DNA from: Cupriavidus sp. AU9028
GTDB lineage: Bacteria; Pseudomonadota; Gammaproteobacteria; Burkholderiales; Burkholderiaceae
Direction: 5' to 3'
DNA length: 64,000 nt
Assembly: GCF_019795295.1 (NCBI RefSeq)
Contig: NZ_JAIMCG010000007.1
Coordinates: 124,001 to 188,000, forward strand
The notes under the pieces are model-generated. The model saw nothing but the letters and a program-made list of their open reading frames with translations. It did not search any database and was not told the origin of the DNA. Both the position numbers and the translations under genes were made by a program. Positions 20,990-30,316 of the stretch are shown piece by piece. Numbering within the stretch: the stretch's first letter is position 1; the number at the start of each line of letters is the position of its first letter.

Positions 20990-21037
20990 CAGCCGCCTGG
21001 TCCAGGTCCGGAGTCATCCGGGCCGGCCAGGCGGCTG
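20990..21037. terminator. Long-stem hairpin between yajC and secD
   Basis: Perfect 11-base arms (20990-21000 and 21027-21037) enclose 26 bases and are followed by TTT. The structure could partly end transcription after yajC and lower secDF expression relative to yajC. Confidence 0.4.
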
Positions 21038-21107
21038 TTTGCCAACCGGTAGTTGGCGACATGCCGTTTCCGGCATCCCGCCGAGACCGTAGAAATACTG
21101 GCCGAAG

Positions 21108-23021
21108 ATGAATCGCTATCCGCTTTGGAAGTACCTTGTGATCCTGGTGGCGCTCGCCATCGGCATCCTCTATACCCTGCCCAATTTCTTCGGCGAAGCG
21201 CCGGCCGTGCAGGTTTCCTCCGGCAAGGCCACCGTCAAGGTCGATCTGGCGATGCAGCGGCAGGTCGAGGAGGTGCTGGCGCAGAACGGCCTGCAGCCTG
21301 ACGGCGTGTTCTTCGACGTCTCGGGACAGTCCGGCTCGGTCAAGGCGCGCTTTCGCACGCCCGACGAGCAGCTTCGCGCCAAGGACGTGCTGACCCGCGC
21401 GCTGAATCCCGATCCCAACGACCCGGCCTACGTGGTCGCGCTGAACCTGCTGTCCGGCTCGCCGCAGTGGCTGACCTCGCTGCATGCGCTGCCCATGTAC
21501 CTGGGCCTGGACCTGCGCGGCGGCGTGCACTTCCTGCTGCAGGTCGACATGAAGGGCGCGATCGACAAGAAGCTCGACAGCCTGACCGGCGACGTGCGCA
21601 CCCTGCTGCGTGACAAGAACATCCGCCACGGCGGCGTCGACCGCAATGGCGACCGCCTGATCGTGCGCTTCAACAACGCCGACGATGCCAACCGCGCCCG
21701 CGGCCTGCTCGGCGACAGCCTGCCCGATCTGGCCGTCAGCCTGGACGGCAACAACGTGGTCGGCATCTTCACCGAAGCGGCCCGCCGCGCGGTGCAGGAA
21801 TCGGCGGTCAAGCAGAACATCACCACGCTGCACAACCGCGTCAACGAACTGGGCGTCGCCGAGCCGGTGATCCAGCAGCAGGGCGCGGACCGCATCGTGG
21901 TCCAGCTGCCCGGCGTACAGGACACCGCGAAGGCCAAGGACATCATCGGCCGGACCGCCACGCTGGAAGCCCGGCTCGCCGATCCCGACGCGCCGCGCAA
22001 TCCGCGCCAGGGCGACCCGGTGCCGTTCGGCAGCGAGCTGTTCCTGCACGGCAACGGCGCCCCGGTGGTGCTGAAGAAGCAGGTCATCTTCACCGGCGAC
22101 CGCATCGAAAGCGCGTCGGCCGGCTTCGACCAGAACCAGCGCCCGTCGGTCAACATCAAGCTCGACGCCCAGGGCGGCCGGGTGCTGCGCGACGTCTCGC
22201 GCGAGAACATCGGCAAGCCGATGGGCATCGTGCTGTTCGAGAAGGGCAAGGGCGAAGTGCTGACGGTGGCGACGATCCAGTCCGAACTGGGCTCGAGCTT
22301 CCAGATTACCGGCTCGTACTCCACCGAAGCCGCCAACGACCTGGCGCTGCTGCTGCGTGCCGGCTCGCTGGCCGCGCCGATGGAAATCATCGAAGAGCGC
22401 ACCATCGGCCCGTCGCTGGGCGCCGACAACATCGAGAAGGGTTTCGACTCGGTGGCCTACGGCCTCGCCGCGATGGGCGTCTTCATGATCCTGTACTACA
22501 TGCTGTTCGGCGTGTTCTCGGTGATCGCCCTGGGCTTCAACCTGCTGCTGCTGATCGCCATCCTGTCGATGCTGCAGGCCACGCTGACGCTGCCGGGTAT
22601 CGCGGCCATCGCGCTGGTGCTCGGCATGGCCATCGACGCCAACGTGCTGATCAATGAGCGGATCCGCGAGGAGCTGCGCGGCGGCGCTTCACCGCAGATG
22701 GCCATCGCGGTGGGCTTCGACCGCGCCTGGGCGACCATCCTGGACTCGAACGTCACCACGCTGATCGCCGGCCTGGCGCTGCTCGCCTTCGGCTCCGGCC
22801 CGGTGCGCGGCTTCGCGGTGGTGCACTGCCTGGGCATCCTGACCTCGATGTTCTCGGCGGTGTTCTTCAACCGCGGCCTGGTCAACCTCTGGTACGGCCG
22901 CAAGAAGAAGCTGCAGAGCATCTCGATTGGCCAGATCTGGAAGCCGGAACCGGAGGCCAGGGCCGCGGGCACGGCGCCCGCCGCCAAGCCGCCGGTCACC
23001 CGCACGACCGCATCGAAGTAA
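21108..23021 (+). CDS. secD: Protein translocase subunit SecD
   Basis: SecD uses the proton motive force to complete protein export. The 637-residue protein has an N-terminal membrane helix (about residues 7-24), a large periplasmic part, the conserved LGLDLRGGVHFLLQVD segment and a C-terminal block of five helices (about 440-590) with the GMAIDANVLINERI motif. It precedes secF by 83 bases in one transcription unit. Confidence 0.97.
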   Translation: MNRYPLWKYLVILVALAIGILYTLPNFFGEAPAVQVSSGKATVKVDLAMQRQVEEVLAQNGLQPDGVFFDVSGQSGSVKARFRTPDEQLRAKDVLTRALNPDPNDPAYVVALNLLSGSPQWLTSLHALPMYLGLDLRGGVHFLLQVDMKGAIDKKLDSLTGDVRTLLRDKNIRHGGVDRNGDRLIVRFNNADDANRARGLLGDSLPDLAVSLDGNNVVGIFTEAARRAVQESAVKQNITTLHNRVNELGVAEPVIQQQGADRIVVQLPGVQDTAKAKDIIGRTATLEARLADPDAPRNPRQGDPVPFGSELFLHGNGAPVVLKKQVIFTGDRIESASAGFDQNQRPSVNIKLDAQGGRVLRDVSRENIGKPMGIVLFEKGKGEVLTVATIQSELGSSFQITGSYSTEAANDLALLLRAGSLAAPMEIIEERTIGPSLGADNIEKGFDSVAYGLAAMGVFMILYYMLFGVFSVIALGFNLLLLIAILSMLQATLTLPGIAAIALVLGMAIDANVLINERIREELRGGASPQMAIAVGFDRAWATILDSNVTTLIAGLALLAFGSGPVRGFAVVHCLGILTSMFSAVFFNRGLVNLWYGRKKKLQSISIGQIWKPEPEARAAGTAPAAKPPVTRTTASK

Positions 23022-23104
23022 TCGTGACGGTGCCGCCCCGTCCGCCCGCCTCGCAAGGGCAGGCGGGCCGCACCGAACCTTGAGCCGCACAAACAGGATT
23101 CACC

Positions 23105-24079
23105 ATGGAATTCTTCCGCATCCGGCGCGATATCCCGTTCATGAAGTACGCGTTGATCCTCAACGCGGTGTCCTTCCTGACGTTCGCCGCCGCCGTCTTC
23201 TTTCTCTGGCAAAAGGGCCTGCACCTGTCCGTCGAGTTCACCGGCGGCACGGTGATGGAAGTCAGCTATCAGCAGCCGGCCAACCTCGAACAGGTTCGCG
23301 GCGAGGTCGGCAAGCTCGGCTATACCGACGTGCAGGTGCAGAACTTCGGCACCTCGCGCGACGTGATGATCCGCCTGCCGCTGCAACGCGGCGCCGACGG
23401 CAAGCCCATCAGCTCCGCGCAGCAGAGCGAACAGGTGATGACCTCGCTGAAGGCAGCGGCGCCCGACGTCGCCCTGAAGCGGGTGGAATTCGTCGGTCCG
23501 CAGGTCGGCCGGGAGCTGGCCACCGACGGTCTGCTGGCGCTGCTGTTCGTGGTGGTCGGCATCGTGGTCTACCTGTCGTTCCGCTTCGAGTGGAAGTTCG
23601 CGGTGGCCGGCATCATCGCCAACCTGCACGACGTGGTGATCATTCTCGGCTTCTTCGCCTTCTTCCAGTGGGAGTTCTCGCTGTCGGTGCTGGCGGCGAT
23701 CCTGGCGGTGCTGGGCTACTCGGTCAACGAATCGGTGGTGATCTTCGACCGGATTCGCGAGAACTTCCGCAAGTACCGCAAGATGAGCACCCACGAGGTG
23801 ATCGACAACGCCATCACCAGCACGATGTCGCGCACCATCATCACCCACGCGTCGACCGAAATGATGGTGCTGGCGATGTTCTTCTTCGGCGGCCCGACGC
23901 TGCACTACTTCGCGCTGGCGCTGACCATCGGCATCCTGTTCGGCATCTACTCGTCGGTATTCGTTGCCGCCGCCATCGCCATGTGGCTGGGCGTGAAGCG
24001 GGAGGATCTGGTCAAGGGCGAGGGCAAGAAGCTGACCGACGCGGATCGCAACGATCCGAACTACGGCGCCCAGGCCTGA
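23105..24079 (+). CDS. secF: Protein translocase subunit SecF
   Basis: SecF pairs with SecD in late-stage protein export. The 324-residue protein has an N-terminal helix, the SVEFTGGTVMEV signature and five C-terminal membrane helices including the GYSVNESVVIFDRIRENFRK segment. It is the last gene of the queA-tgt-yajC-secDF cluster, ending at a pair of GC-rich hairpins. Confidence 0.97.
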   Translation: MEFFRIRRDIPFMKYALILNAVSFLTFAAAVFFLWQKGLHLSVEFTGGTVMEVSYQQPANLEQVRGEVGKLGYTDVQVQNFGTSRDVMIRLPLQRGADGKPISSAQQSEQVMTSLKAAAPDVALKRVEFVGPQVGRELATDGLLALLFVVVGIVVYLSFRFEWKFAVAGIIANLHDVVIILGFFAFFQWEFSLSVLAAILAVLGYSVNESVVIFDRIRENFRKYRKMSTHEVIDNAITSTMSRTIITHASTEMMVLAMFFFGGPTLHYFALALTIGILFGIYSSVFVAAAIAMWLGVKREDLVKGEGKKLTDADRNDPNYGAQA

Positions 24080-24105
24080 GCCTCGGCGCACTGCCCTCTC
24101 CCCCG

Positions 24106-24131
24106 CCCCTCTCCCACAAGTGGGAGAGGGG
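24106..24131. repeat. GC-rich hairpin repeat, copy A
   Basis: Twelve-base arms (24106-24117 and 24120-24131) built on CCCCTCTCCCAC and its complement. It lies between the convergent secF and phcQ genes and belongs to the same family as copies at 24169 and 34193. It probably also stops transcription. Confidence 0.75.
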
Positions 24132-24168
24132 AGCAAACCGAAGGCGTGCGCAATACTGCAGGTGTGTT

Positions 24169-24208
24169 CCCCTCTCCCGCCCTGCGGGAGAGGGGCCGGG
24201 GGAGAGGG
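24169..24208. repeat. GC-rich hairpin repeat, copy B
   Basis: The arms CCCCTCTCCCGC and its complement (24169-24180 and 24184-24195) are followed by CCGGGGGAGAGGG. The whole block is nearly identical to the copy at 34193-34232, including the GGTGTG-type sequence before it. Confidence 0.8.
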
Positions 24209-24232
24209 CCGCTCGAGCGCGCGCCTCGCCCC

Positions 24233-25219
24233 TCAGAACTGCTCGATCCAGACCGCCAGCCGGTCCCCGCCAAACGACTGCGACGCCGGCACCACCGAGC
24301 CGACCACCAGTTCGCCCTCGCGACGCAGCTGCACCGTCAGCCCCGCCTGATCCAGCCACAGCAGCACGGCCAGCCATGCCGCATGGCGCTCCGAGACCGC
24401 GCTGCTGACCGGCCCGGCCATGAACTCGCCGAAGCTGCCCGCATCGCTCCACACCAGCACATTGCCCTCGCGCCGGACCTGGGCGTCCGGCAAGGCGGCC
24501 AGCGCGTCCAGCGCCGCCGCTTCGCTCGCGGCGCCCTGCCGCAGTCCTTCCAGCCGCCGTGCCACCGCATGTCCGAACGCCGCGCCGCGCCCGCTCTCCG
24601 CGGCCGCCAGATCGGCGTAGTCCATCCGCGCCCAATCCGGCGCCGGCGTACGGGCACCGGCGAGCGCTGCACCCGACAGATACGTCTCCACCGGCTGGAA
24701 GCGCTCCGCCCCCACCAGGCTGCCGCACAGCGCGCGGACCATGCCGACGCGCGCCGCCTGCGACTGCCGCTGGATCACCCCCAGCTTCTCGCGCAGCAGC
24801 TGGTCACGCTCTCGCCGCAGCCCGGAGATCTCCAGCGCCTGCTTCATCTCCATCCGCAGCGCGGTGATGTCCCACGGCTTCTTGATATAGCGGTGGATCT
24901 GCCCTTCGTTGACCGCCTGCACCGTCGCCTCGAGCTCCGAATACGCGGTGGTCAGGATACGGACAATGTGCGGGTACTTCTCGCGCGCGTGGCGCAGCAG
25001 CTCGTTGCCGTATTCCCCCGGCATGCGCTGGTCGGACACCAGCACCGCCAGCGATTCGCCGTGGCGCTCGAGCAGCGCCTTGCCCTCCTCCACCGAACCG
25101 CCGGTCACCACCGGCGCCAGCGAGCCGATGGCCCGCTGGAAGTACTTGACCGCGGTCGCTTCGTCATCGACGAACAGGATCGCCGGCGGCGCTGCCTGGT
25201 TGTCGGTCGGTTCGTTCAT
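24233..25219 (-). CDS. phcQ: Phc quorum-sensing response regulator PhcQ
   Basis: The 328-residue protein has an N-terminal receiver domain (acidic pair Asp18/Asp19, phospho-acceptor Asp63 in VSDQRMPG, Lys in RYIKKPW) followed by a helical linker and a C-terminal domain I do not recognise; no DNA-binding motif is evident. It is the last gene of the four-gene operon methyltransferase - sensor kinase - receiver/kinase hybrid - receiver. That layout is the phcBSRQ cluster of Ralstonia and Cupriavidus. Its ATG overlaps the phcR stop (25216-25219), so the two are translationally coupled. Confidence 0.8.
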   Translation of the reverse strand: MNEPTDNQAAPPAILFVDDEATAVKYFQRAIGSLAPVVTGGSVEEGKALLERHGESLAVLVSDQRMPGEYGNELLRHAREKYPHIVRILTTAYSELEATVQAVNEGQIHRYIKKPWDITALRMEMKQALEISGLRRERDQLLREKLGVIQRQSQAARVGMVRALCGSLVGAERFQPVETYLSGAALAGARTPAPDWARMDYADLAAAESGRGAAFGHAVARRLEGLRQGAASEAAALDALAALPDAQVRREGNVLVWSDAGSFGEFMAGPVSSAVSERHAAWLAVLLWLDQAGLTVQLRREGELVVGSVVPASQSFGGDRLAVWIEQF

Positions 25220-26349
25220 GGACCACTCCTGTTGTTTTTTGCTTGATTCGGGGTTTTCGGGAAGACCAGCGTGACGGTGGTGCCGCCTCCGGACACCGAT
25301 TCGATGCGGACACTGCCGCCGAAGGACTGCATCACGCGATTGCAGAAGATCATGCCCAGGCCGTTGCCTCCCGCCGCGGCGTGCGTGGTGACCGGATCGA
25401 CCAGCAGGCGCTGCATTACATCGCGCGGAATGCCGGGCCCGTTGTCCGAGATCGAAATGACCGGATCGGGCTGCGCCACCACCCGGAACCGCAGCGACGG
25501 CACCCGGATATCGGCCAGCGCGCGCAAGGCGTTGCTCAGCAGCGACGACAGCACCAGCGACACGCAGTTGGGCAGCGAATGGACGGTGAAATCGCCGTGC
25601 AATTCCACTTCGACGCAGTTGCGCTGGTTGCCGGTAAACGGGTACGTGTCCAGCAGCGCCATGATGAGGCCGGCAGCGGTGGCGTCATGCTCCCCGCCCG
25701 AGGCGAGCGGCCGGTCGCCATTGCCGCGCACCGACTGCAGGAACGACGAAATCACCGCCAGGCAATACTGGGCGTTGCTCTGCGTCACCGCCGCCGCGTG
25801 GCCGATCTCGATCTGACGCTGCGGGCTGTATTCGGCCGCGCTGCGGCTCTCGATGCCGCGCGCGAAGTTGGCGATGGCGGCCAGCGGCGTATTCAGTTCG
25901 TGGGCAAGAAAGGCCAGCGTCTCGTCGATCGCGGTCATCCGCTGATGACGCGACATCCGTTCCCGATGCCGCTCGCGCGCCAGCGCCAGCACGTCGCGCA
26001 CCGCCTGCAGCCCGAGCGGCTTTTCCAGGATGCGGAATACCTCGCCGGTGTTGACGGTCTGCAGCAGCATGTCCTTGTCCGCATACGCGGTGACAAGGAT
26101 GCGCACGATCTGCGGATAGTCGGCCGCCACCTGCCGCAGCAGGTCGGCGCCGTTGCGACCTGGCATGCGGAAGTCGGTCACCAGCACGGCCACGCTCGGA
26201 TGCTGCTGCAGCACCTCGATCGCCGCCTGCGCGCTGGTGGCGGTCAGCACCTCGTACTCCAGGCCCGCCGCTCGCGCGAAATACTTGCAGGCCATCTCCT
26301 CGTCATCGACGTACAGGACGATCAGACGGGGTTGCGCAAAGTCATTCAT
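25216..26349 (-). CDS. phcR: Phc response regulator PhcR with C-terminal kinase-type domain
   Basis: The 377-residue protein is an inverted hybrid. A receiver domain comes first (Asp15/Asp16, Asp59 in VTDFRMPG, Lys110 in LEKPLG). A histidine-kinase output follows, with an H box (LAFLAHELNTPL, His150) and ATP-binding boxes (NGPGIP, GGNGLGMIF). This order is the known peculiarity of PhcR in the Phc system, where it relays the signal from PhcS and controls PhcA activity. It is 16 bases downstream of phcS and overlaps phcQ by ATGA. Confidence 0.85.
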   Translation of the reverse strand: MNDFAQPRLIVLYVDDEEMACKYFARAAGLEYEVLTATSAQAAIEVLQQHPSVAVLVTDFRMPGRNGADLLRQVAADYPQIVRILVTAYADKDMLLQTVNTGEVFRILEKPLGLQAVRDVLALARERHRERMSRHQRMTAIDETLAFLAHELNTPLAAIANFARGIESRSAAEYSPQRQIEIGHAAAVTQSNAQYCLAVISSFLQSVRGNGDRPLASGGEHDATAAGLIMALLDTYPFTGNQRNCVEVELHGDFTVHSLPNCVSLVLSSLLSNALRALADIRVPSLRFRVVAQPDPVISISDNGPGIPRDVMQRLLVDPVTTHAAAGGNGLGMIFCNRVMQSFGGSVRIESVSGGGTTVTLVFPKTPNQAKNNRSGP

Positions 26350-26365
26350 GCCCGGCCGTTCCCGC

Positions 26366-27760
26366 TCATTCCGCTGGCGGCAGGTCGAAACGGAACGCGG
26401 CCCACTGGCCGGGCTCGCTGTCGGCGAACAGCACGCCGCCGTGGCGCTCGATCACCGCATAGCTGATCGACAGCCCGAGGCCCAGCCCCTGCCCGACCTC
26501 GCGCGTGGTGAAGAACGGCTCGAACACCCGGGCGAGATGTTCCCTGGCGATGCCCGGCCCGTTGTCGCGCACCTGCACGTGCAGCCGGCCATCCTTCCAC
26601 GACGCGGACGCATGAATCGCGGGCGCCTCGGTGCCGGCCTTGCGCATCGCCAGCGCGGCATTGGAAAACAGGTTGATCAGCACGCCGATGATCGCCGCCT
26701 CGTCGCCGTACACCAGCGTGTCGGCCGGCAGCTCCCGGCTCATCTGCACGCCGCGCAACTCGTGCGCGGTCAGCCGGCTGGCCGAATCCAGTGCCTTCTC
26801 GAACAGGAAGGGGCGCCCCTCGACCTCGGCGCCCGGCTTGCGATAGGCGAAGATCTTCAGATCCGACACGATATGCTGGATGCGCTGCATGCCCTGCCGC
26901 GCGTCGACCAGGCACTCCTGCAGCGACGGATTCTCCCTGGCTTGTGGCTCCTCCAGCGCGACCTCGATCGCCATCAGGCAGAAGTTGACCGGGTTGTTGA
27001 CCTCGTGCAGCAAGCCGGCAGCCAGCGTACCGACCGCCGCCATCTTCTCCTGCTGCAGCAGCTGCCCCTTGATCTGCGCCAGGCTTTCGTTGGTGCGGGC
27101 CAGTTCCTCGTTCTTGCTGGCCAGCTCTTCCTTCAACCGGAACAGCTGGAAACGCCCCTTCTCGTTGAAGAAGGTGTAGATCGCGCTGGCCAGCGCGCAG
27201 AAGAAGATGATGATCAGCTGGAAGAAGAACTGGCTGCGGTCCTGGATCCCGCCGGCATGCGCCTCGCACGCGATGAAGTACAGCAGCACCGTGGCCATGC
27301 CGTAGGCGAGCGTCTGCCAGTAGCCGGACGGAAACAGGATGCCGACCGCGAAGATGGTCAGCATCAGGCCGGCGTAGAACACCGAGCCTTCGCCCTGGGT
27401 GGCGTAGATCATCCAGGCGATCATGATCTGCGGCAGCAGCAGCCACCCGAAGGTGATGAACTGCACGTGGCGGCGTCCGGCCTGGGTGTAGAGCGTCAGC
27501 ACCGCCAGGCCGATCAGCACGCTGGTGGCCAGCCGCACCAGCGCGAAGCGGACCTGCTCGTCCGGGTAGACGACATAGTCCAGCGCCACGCCCATCAGCA
27601 CCAGCAGGATCACCGTCACGCCGCCCGCCTTGCTGCACAGCAGCCGGTAGTCGCGCAACTCCTCGTGAAAGCCGCTGCGCAGGGCGGCGGCGGTGCCGGC
27701 GGCGGAAGCGCTGCTTGCCCCGGTGCTTGCGGCGGTGCTCGCGGCTGTGCTTGCCGTCAT
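26366..27760 (-). CDS. phcS: Phc quorum-sensing sensor histidine kinase PhcS
   Basis: The 464-residue protein has an Ala/Ser/Thr-rich N-terminus, about six membrane helices (roughly residues 45-205), a coiled-coil-like linker, an H box (LLHEVNNPVNF, His252) and ATP-binding boxes (DNGPGIA, GLGLGLSIS). No periplasmic sensor domain is visible, which fits recognition of a hydrophobic fatty-acid methyl ester in the membrane. ATG 27760 was chosen over 27817 because it has GAGGGGA upstream. It starts one base after the phcB stop codon. Confidence 0.85.
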   Translation of the reverse strand: MTASTAASTAASTGASSASAAGTAAALRSGFHEELRDYRLLCSKAGGVTVILLVLMGVALDYVVYPDEQVRFALVRLATSVLIGLAVLTLYTQAGRRHVQFITFGWLLLPQIMIAWMIYATQGEGSVFYAGLMLTIFAVGILFPSGYWQTLAYGMATVLLYFIACEAHAGGIQDRSQFFFQLIIIFFCALASAIYTFFNEKGRFQLFRLKEELASKNEELARTNESLAQIKGQLLQQEKMAAVGTLAAGLLHEVNNPVNFCLMAIEVALEEPQARENPSLQECLVDARQGMQRIQHIVSDLKIFAYRKPGAEVEGRPFLFEKALDSASRLTAHELRGVQMSRELPADTLVYGDEAAIIGVLINLFSNAALAMRKAGTEAPAIHASASWKDGRLHVQVRDNGPGIAREHLARVFEPFFTTREVGQGLGLGLSISYAVIERHGGVLFADSEPGQWAAFRFDLPPAE

Positions 27761-27761
27761 G

Positions 27762-29165
27762 TCAGTCCCCTCGTGGGTCGACCACAACCTCGGCGAAGAC
27801 ATTGACGCCGGTGGCATCGGTCCACAGGCGAGGCGGACCGGCGTTCTCCGGCATGATCGACGCCATGTCCGCCTCGTCCCGGTAGATCAGATACCACTCC
27901 AGCACGTGTTCCATGCTGCATCGCTCGGGGTTGGATGCATGCACGTTGGTCACCAGCAGCTTGCCGCCGGGGCGCAGCCGCTGGGCAAAATGCTGGTTCA
28001 GCCGGGCGCAGACGCGGTCCGACAGATAGTCGAACAAACCCGCGCAATAGACGCCGTCGAACTCCCGGGTTTCCGGGGCGGCCGGATCGAGCCGGCGCTT
28101 GAGCAGATGGTGCACCGAGTCGTGGGTATAGCCGATCGCCATGCGCTTGCCGGTCTCCTGCGCGATCGACATCAGCCGCTCGCGGGTCCAGTCCAGCGTC
28201 TCCTGGCTGAAGTCGACCAGCTCGAACGACAGCCACTCGGGCTCGTCGTATTCGCGCATGAAGCGCTGGATTTCCTGCGCCGGACCGCAGCCGACGTTGA
28301 GCACGCGCATCGGCCGGCGCGCGGCGCGCGCGGAATCGGCGAGGCGCCGCAGGTAGTCGACCAGGATATCGATGCGATTGCGGTGCGCCCGCGCGACCGC
28401 CGTCTGCAGGAAGGCGCTGTTGACGATCTGGAAGTAGGTGCTCGGCCCCTGGCGCGGGTCGTCCAGCATCTGGTTGACCATCTGGTAGTCGCCCGCATAG
28501 CCCAGCGGCTTGGTGAAGGTGCGGAACACGAAGGGCGCGCGCAGCAGCAGCGGGTGCAGCGCGTTCTGGGCGAAATTGCGGTGGATCGGCGCCAGTTCCT
28601 CTTCCACCTGGCGCGCTTCGCCCTCGAACTCGTCGAAGTAGTACTTGGTCTTCTCCACCAGCGGCGCGGCCAGTTCGAAGAAGTAGTCGGCGCGCAGCCG
28701 CTCGCCTTCCTTCGGCATGCTCCCGGCCAGGTCGACCTGCTCGACCCAGCGCGACACTTCCGCGAGGAACGAGCGAATCTGGTTGACCACGATCTGGTAG
28801 TCGCGGCGGATGTGATAGCGGTCGGCCCAGTCCTGCACGAAGCGCCGGGCCTCCTGCCCGACCGCGGCCGGTTCCAGCGACGCGCCGCTCAACTCCCGCC
28901 ACTCGTCGATCAGCGTTACCGACGCAATGGCCGTCAGACCCGTGTTGACCATGCTGATGACCACGGCATTGCCCGAATAGGCCAGGCCGTCCCCCATTCG
29001 CACCGACAGATCGCGCAACACCTCGCTGACCTGCACAATGGAATACGGGTTATAGACTTCCATCACCAGAGATTTTCTCTGGAGATTGATGATCGTACCT
29101 CGCACCTGCTCGCCCTGCGAGTTGCGGAAGCTGACCACCGGATCGATTTGCGTTTGGGAGTACAC
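27762..29165 (-). CDS. phcB: Phc signal synthase PhcB (SAM-dependent methyltransferase)
   Basis: PhcB methylates a 3-hydroxy fatty acid to make the quorum signal (3-OH PAME or 3-OH MAME in Ralstonia). The C-terminal half is a class I methyltransferase with motif I VLNVGCGPAQE. The first roughly 90 residues look PilZ-like (RGTIINLQRKSLVMEVYNP), which is a tentative reading. I chose GTG 29165 as start: the frame is open to 29387, but the extra residues are Pro/Arg-rich and look non-coding. The start has no clear ribosome binding site, so it stays uncertain. It is the first gene of phcBSRQ. Confidence 0.82.
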   Translation of the reverse strand: MYSQTQIDPVVSFRNSQGEQVRGTIINLQRKSLVMEVYNPYSIVQVSEVLRDLSVRMGDGLAYSGNAVVISMVNTGLTAIASVTLIDEWRELSGASLEPAAVGQEARRFVQDWADRYHIRRDYQIVVNQIRSFLAEVSRWVEQVDLAGSMPKEGERLRADYFFELAAPLVEKTKYYFDEFEGEARQVEEELAPIHRNFAQNALHPLLLRAPFVFRTFTKPLGYAGDYQMVNQMLDDPRQGPSTYFQIVNSAFLQTAVARAHRNRIDILVDYLRRLADSARAARRPMRVLNVGCGPAQEIQRFMREYDEPEWLSFELVDFSQETLDWTRERLMSIAQETGKRMAIGYTHDSVHHLLKRRLDPAAPETREFDGVYCAGLFDYLSDRVCARLNQHFAQRLRPGGKLLVTNVHASNPERCSMEHVLEWYLIYRDEADMASIMPENAGPPRLWTDATGVNVFAEVVVDPRGD

Positions 29166-29358
29166 GGTTAGGCGCCAGGAAAAATCCGAGGGATGCCGGC
29201 CGGAAAACCGACCCGGCAAATGGCATGGGCGAAGGAACTCTCGCGAACGGCGATTAGACGGGGGCGCGACGGCGATCAAGGCATACGCGGGCGGTCCAGA
29301 TCGGAGAAGAGGACCAGGGAGAGGAGGCGGCCCTGGGTGACGAAGAAGACAGCGACCG

Positions 29359-29387
29359 ATTGTACTGTGCGGCCTTGCAGCGTACAA
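29359..29387 (-). promoter_or_regulatory. Predicted phcB promoter with dyad TTGTAC/GTACAA
   Basis: On the minus strand TTGTAC (29382-29387), 17 bases and TACAAT (29359-29364) form a promoter. The hexamers themselves make an inverted repeat, TTGTAC-N16-GTACAA, which could be a regulator site covering the promoter. The leader to the GTG start would be about 190 bases. Confidence 0.45.
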
Positions 29388-29553
29388 CGGGCCTCATTTT
29401 GGGGGGACTGGCCTCTGTCTGGCGCACCGAGGCCACGCACTCTGACATGCAGTTGGGGGGCGGATCCGCAGCAAAGTCGGCAAGATCGGAACGGATCGCC
29501 GCTTTTGCCCGCGACGCCTGGCGGGAGGATGGCAGCGTCGGACGCCGCCAATG

Positions 29554-29580
29554 AAAAGGGGGACCGTCGCCGGCCCCCCT
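29554..29580 (-). terminator. Intrinsic terminator behind yceI
   Basis: On the minus strand a hairpin with arms 29575-29580 and 29557-29562 (AGGGGG and CCCCCT) and a 12-base loop is followed by TTTT. It stands 41 bases after the yceI stop. Confidence 0.7.
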
Positions 29581-29620
29581 CTTCTTTCGGGTATCACTTC
29601 GCGCAAGCGCGACGGCTCCG

Positions 29621-30223
29621 TCAGTCGGCGCGCACGCCTTCGACCTGGATCGCCAGCTTGACCTCGGGCTTGAAGCCCATCTTGACGCCGTAGTCGACGC
29701 CGAAGTCGGCCCGGTTGAAGGTGGCATAGGCGTCGGCGCCGCACGCTTCGCGCTTGAGCATCGGGTGCTGCATGCACTTGAACTCGCGGATCTCCAGCTT
29801 GACCGGCCGGGTCACGCCGTGCAGCGTCAGCATGCCTTCCGCCTCGGTCGGCACGTCGCCCGAGAACCTGGTGAACTTGCCCTGGTAGGTCGCTTCCGGA
29901 TGGGCCTGCACATCGAAGATGTCCGGGCTCATGGCGTGCTCGTTCATCTTGTTGTGGCCAAAGTCGATGGTGCTCATGTCCATCTTCACGTCGATGGTGC
30001 CGGTCTTTGCCTGGCGATCGAGCGTCACGACGCCGCTGGACTTGTTGATCTTGCCGCGCCACTTCGACAGGCCGCCCAGATGGTCGGCCTCGAAGCTGGG
30101 ATAGGTATGGCCCGGGTCCAGGTTGTAGGTCACCGGGGCAGCGACGGCGGCGCCAGCGATGGTTGCGGACGCAGCTACCAGAACGGCCAGCGCATTGCGC
30201 GCTTTCGCATTAAACAAAGTCAT
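29621..30223 (-). CDS. YceI-family periplasmic lipocalin-like protein (first copy)
   Basis: The 200-residue protein has a signal peptide (cleavage near GAAVAAP) and the YceI pattern: YNLDPGHTYPSFEADHLGG at the N-terminus and repeated beta strands with LTLHGVTRPV. YceI proteins bind isoprenoid quinones or related lipids. It has an extra Cys pair (FKCMQ, REACG) typical of one subgroup. It follows a second yceI and a cytochrome b561 gene on the same strand and ends at a terminator. Confidence 0.9.
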   Translation of the reverse strand: MTLFNAKARNALAVLVAASATIAGAAVAAPVTYNLDPGHTYPSFEADHLGGLSKWRGKINKSSGVVTLDRQAKTGTIDVKMDMSTIDFGHNKMNEHAMSPDIFDVQAHPEATYQGKFTRFSGDVPTEAEGMLTLHGVTRPVKLEIREFKCMQHPMLKREACGADAYATFNRADFGVDYGVKMGFKPEVKLAIQVEGVRAD

Positions 30224-30316
30224 GCAATCTCCAATACGACGGACAAGGGGTTGGGCGGAAAACCAGCCCAGGGTGACGGCCGGGTCAGGCTAAGCCACGG
30301 TGGGGACGGCCAGCGA

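Larger units (their letters stand above)
29166..29620. other. Gene-free phcB upstream region
   Basis: This 455-bp stretch holds the phcB leader, a predicted phcB promoter with dyad symmetry (29359-29387) and the terminator of the upstream yceI gene (29554-29580). I find no convincing gene in it. Confidence 0.65.

Noticed and set aside
29166-29387. Longer phcB start at ATG 29387
   Set aside because: The extra 74 residues are Pro/Arg/Gly-rich, contain the predicted promoter, and lack family likeness; the GTG at 29165 starts the conserved part.
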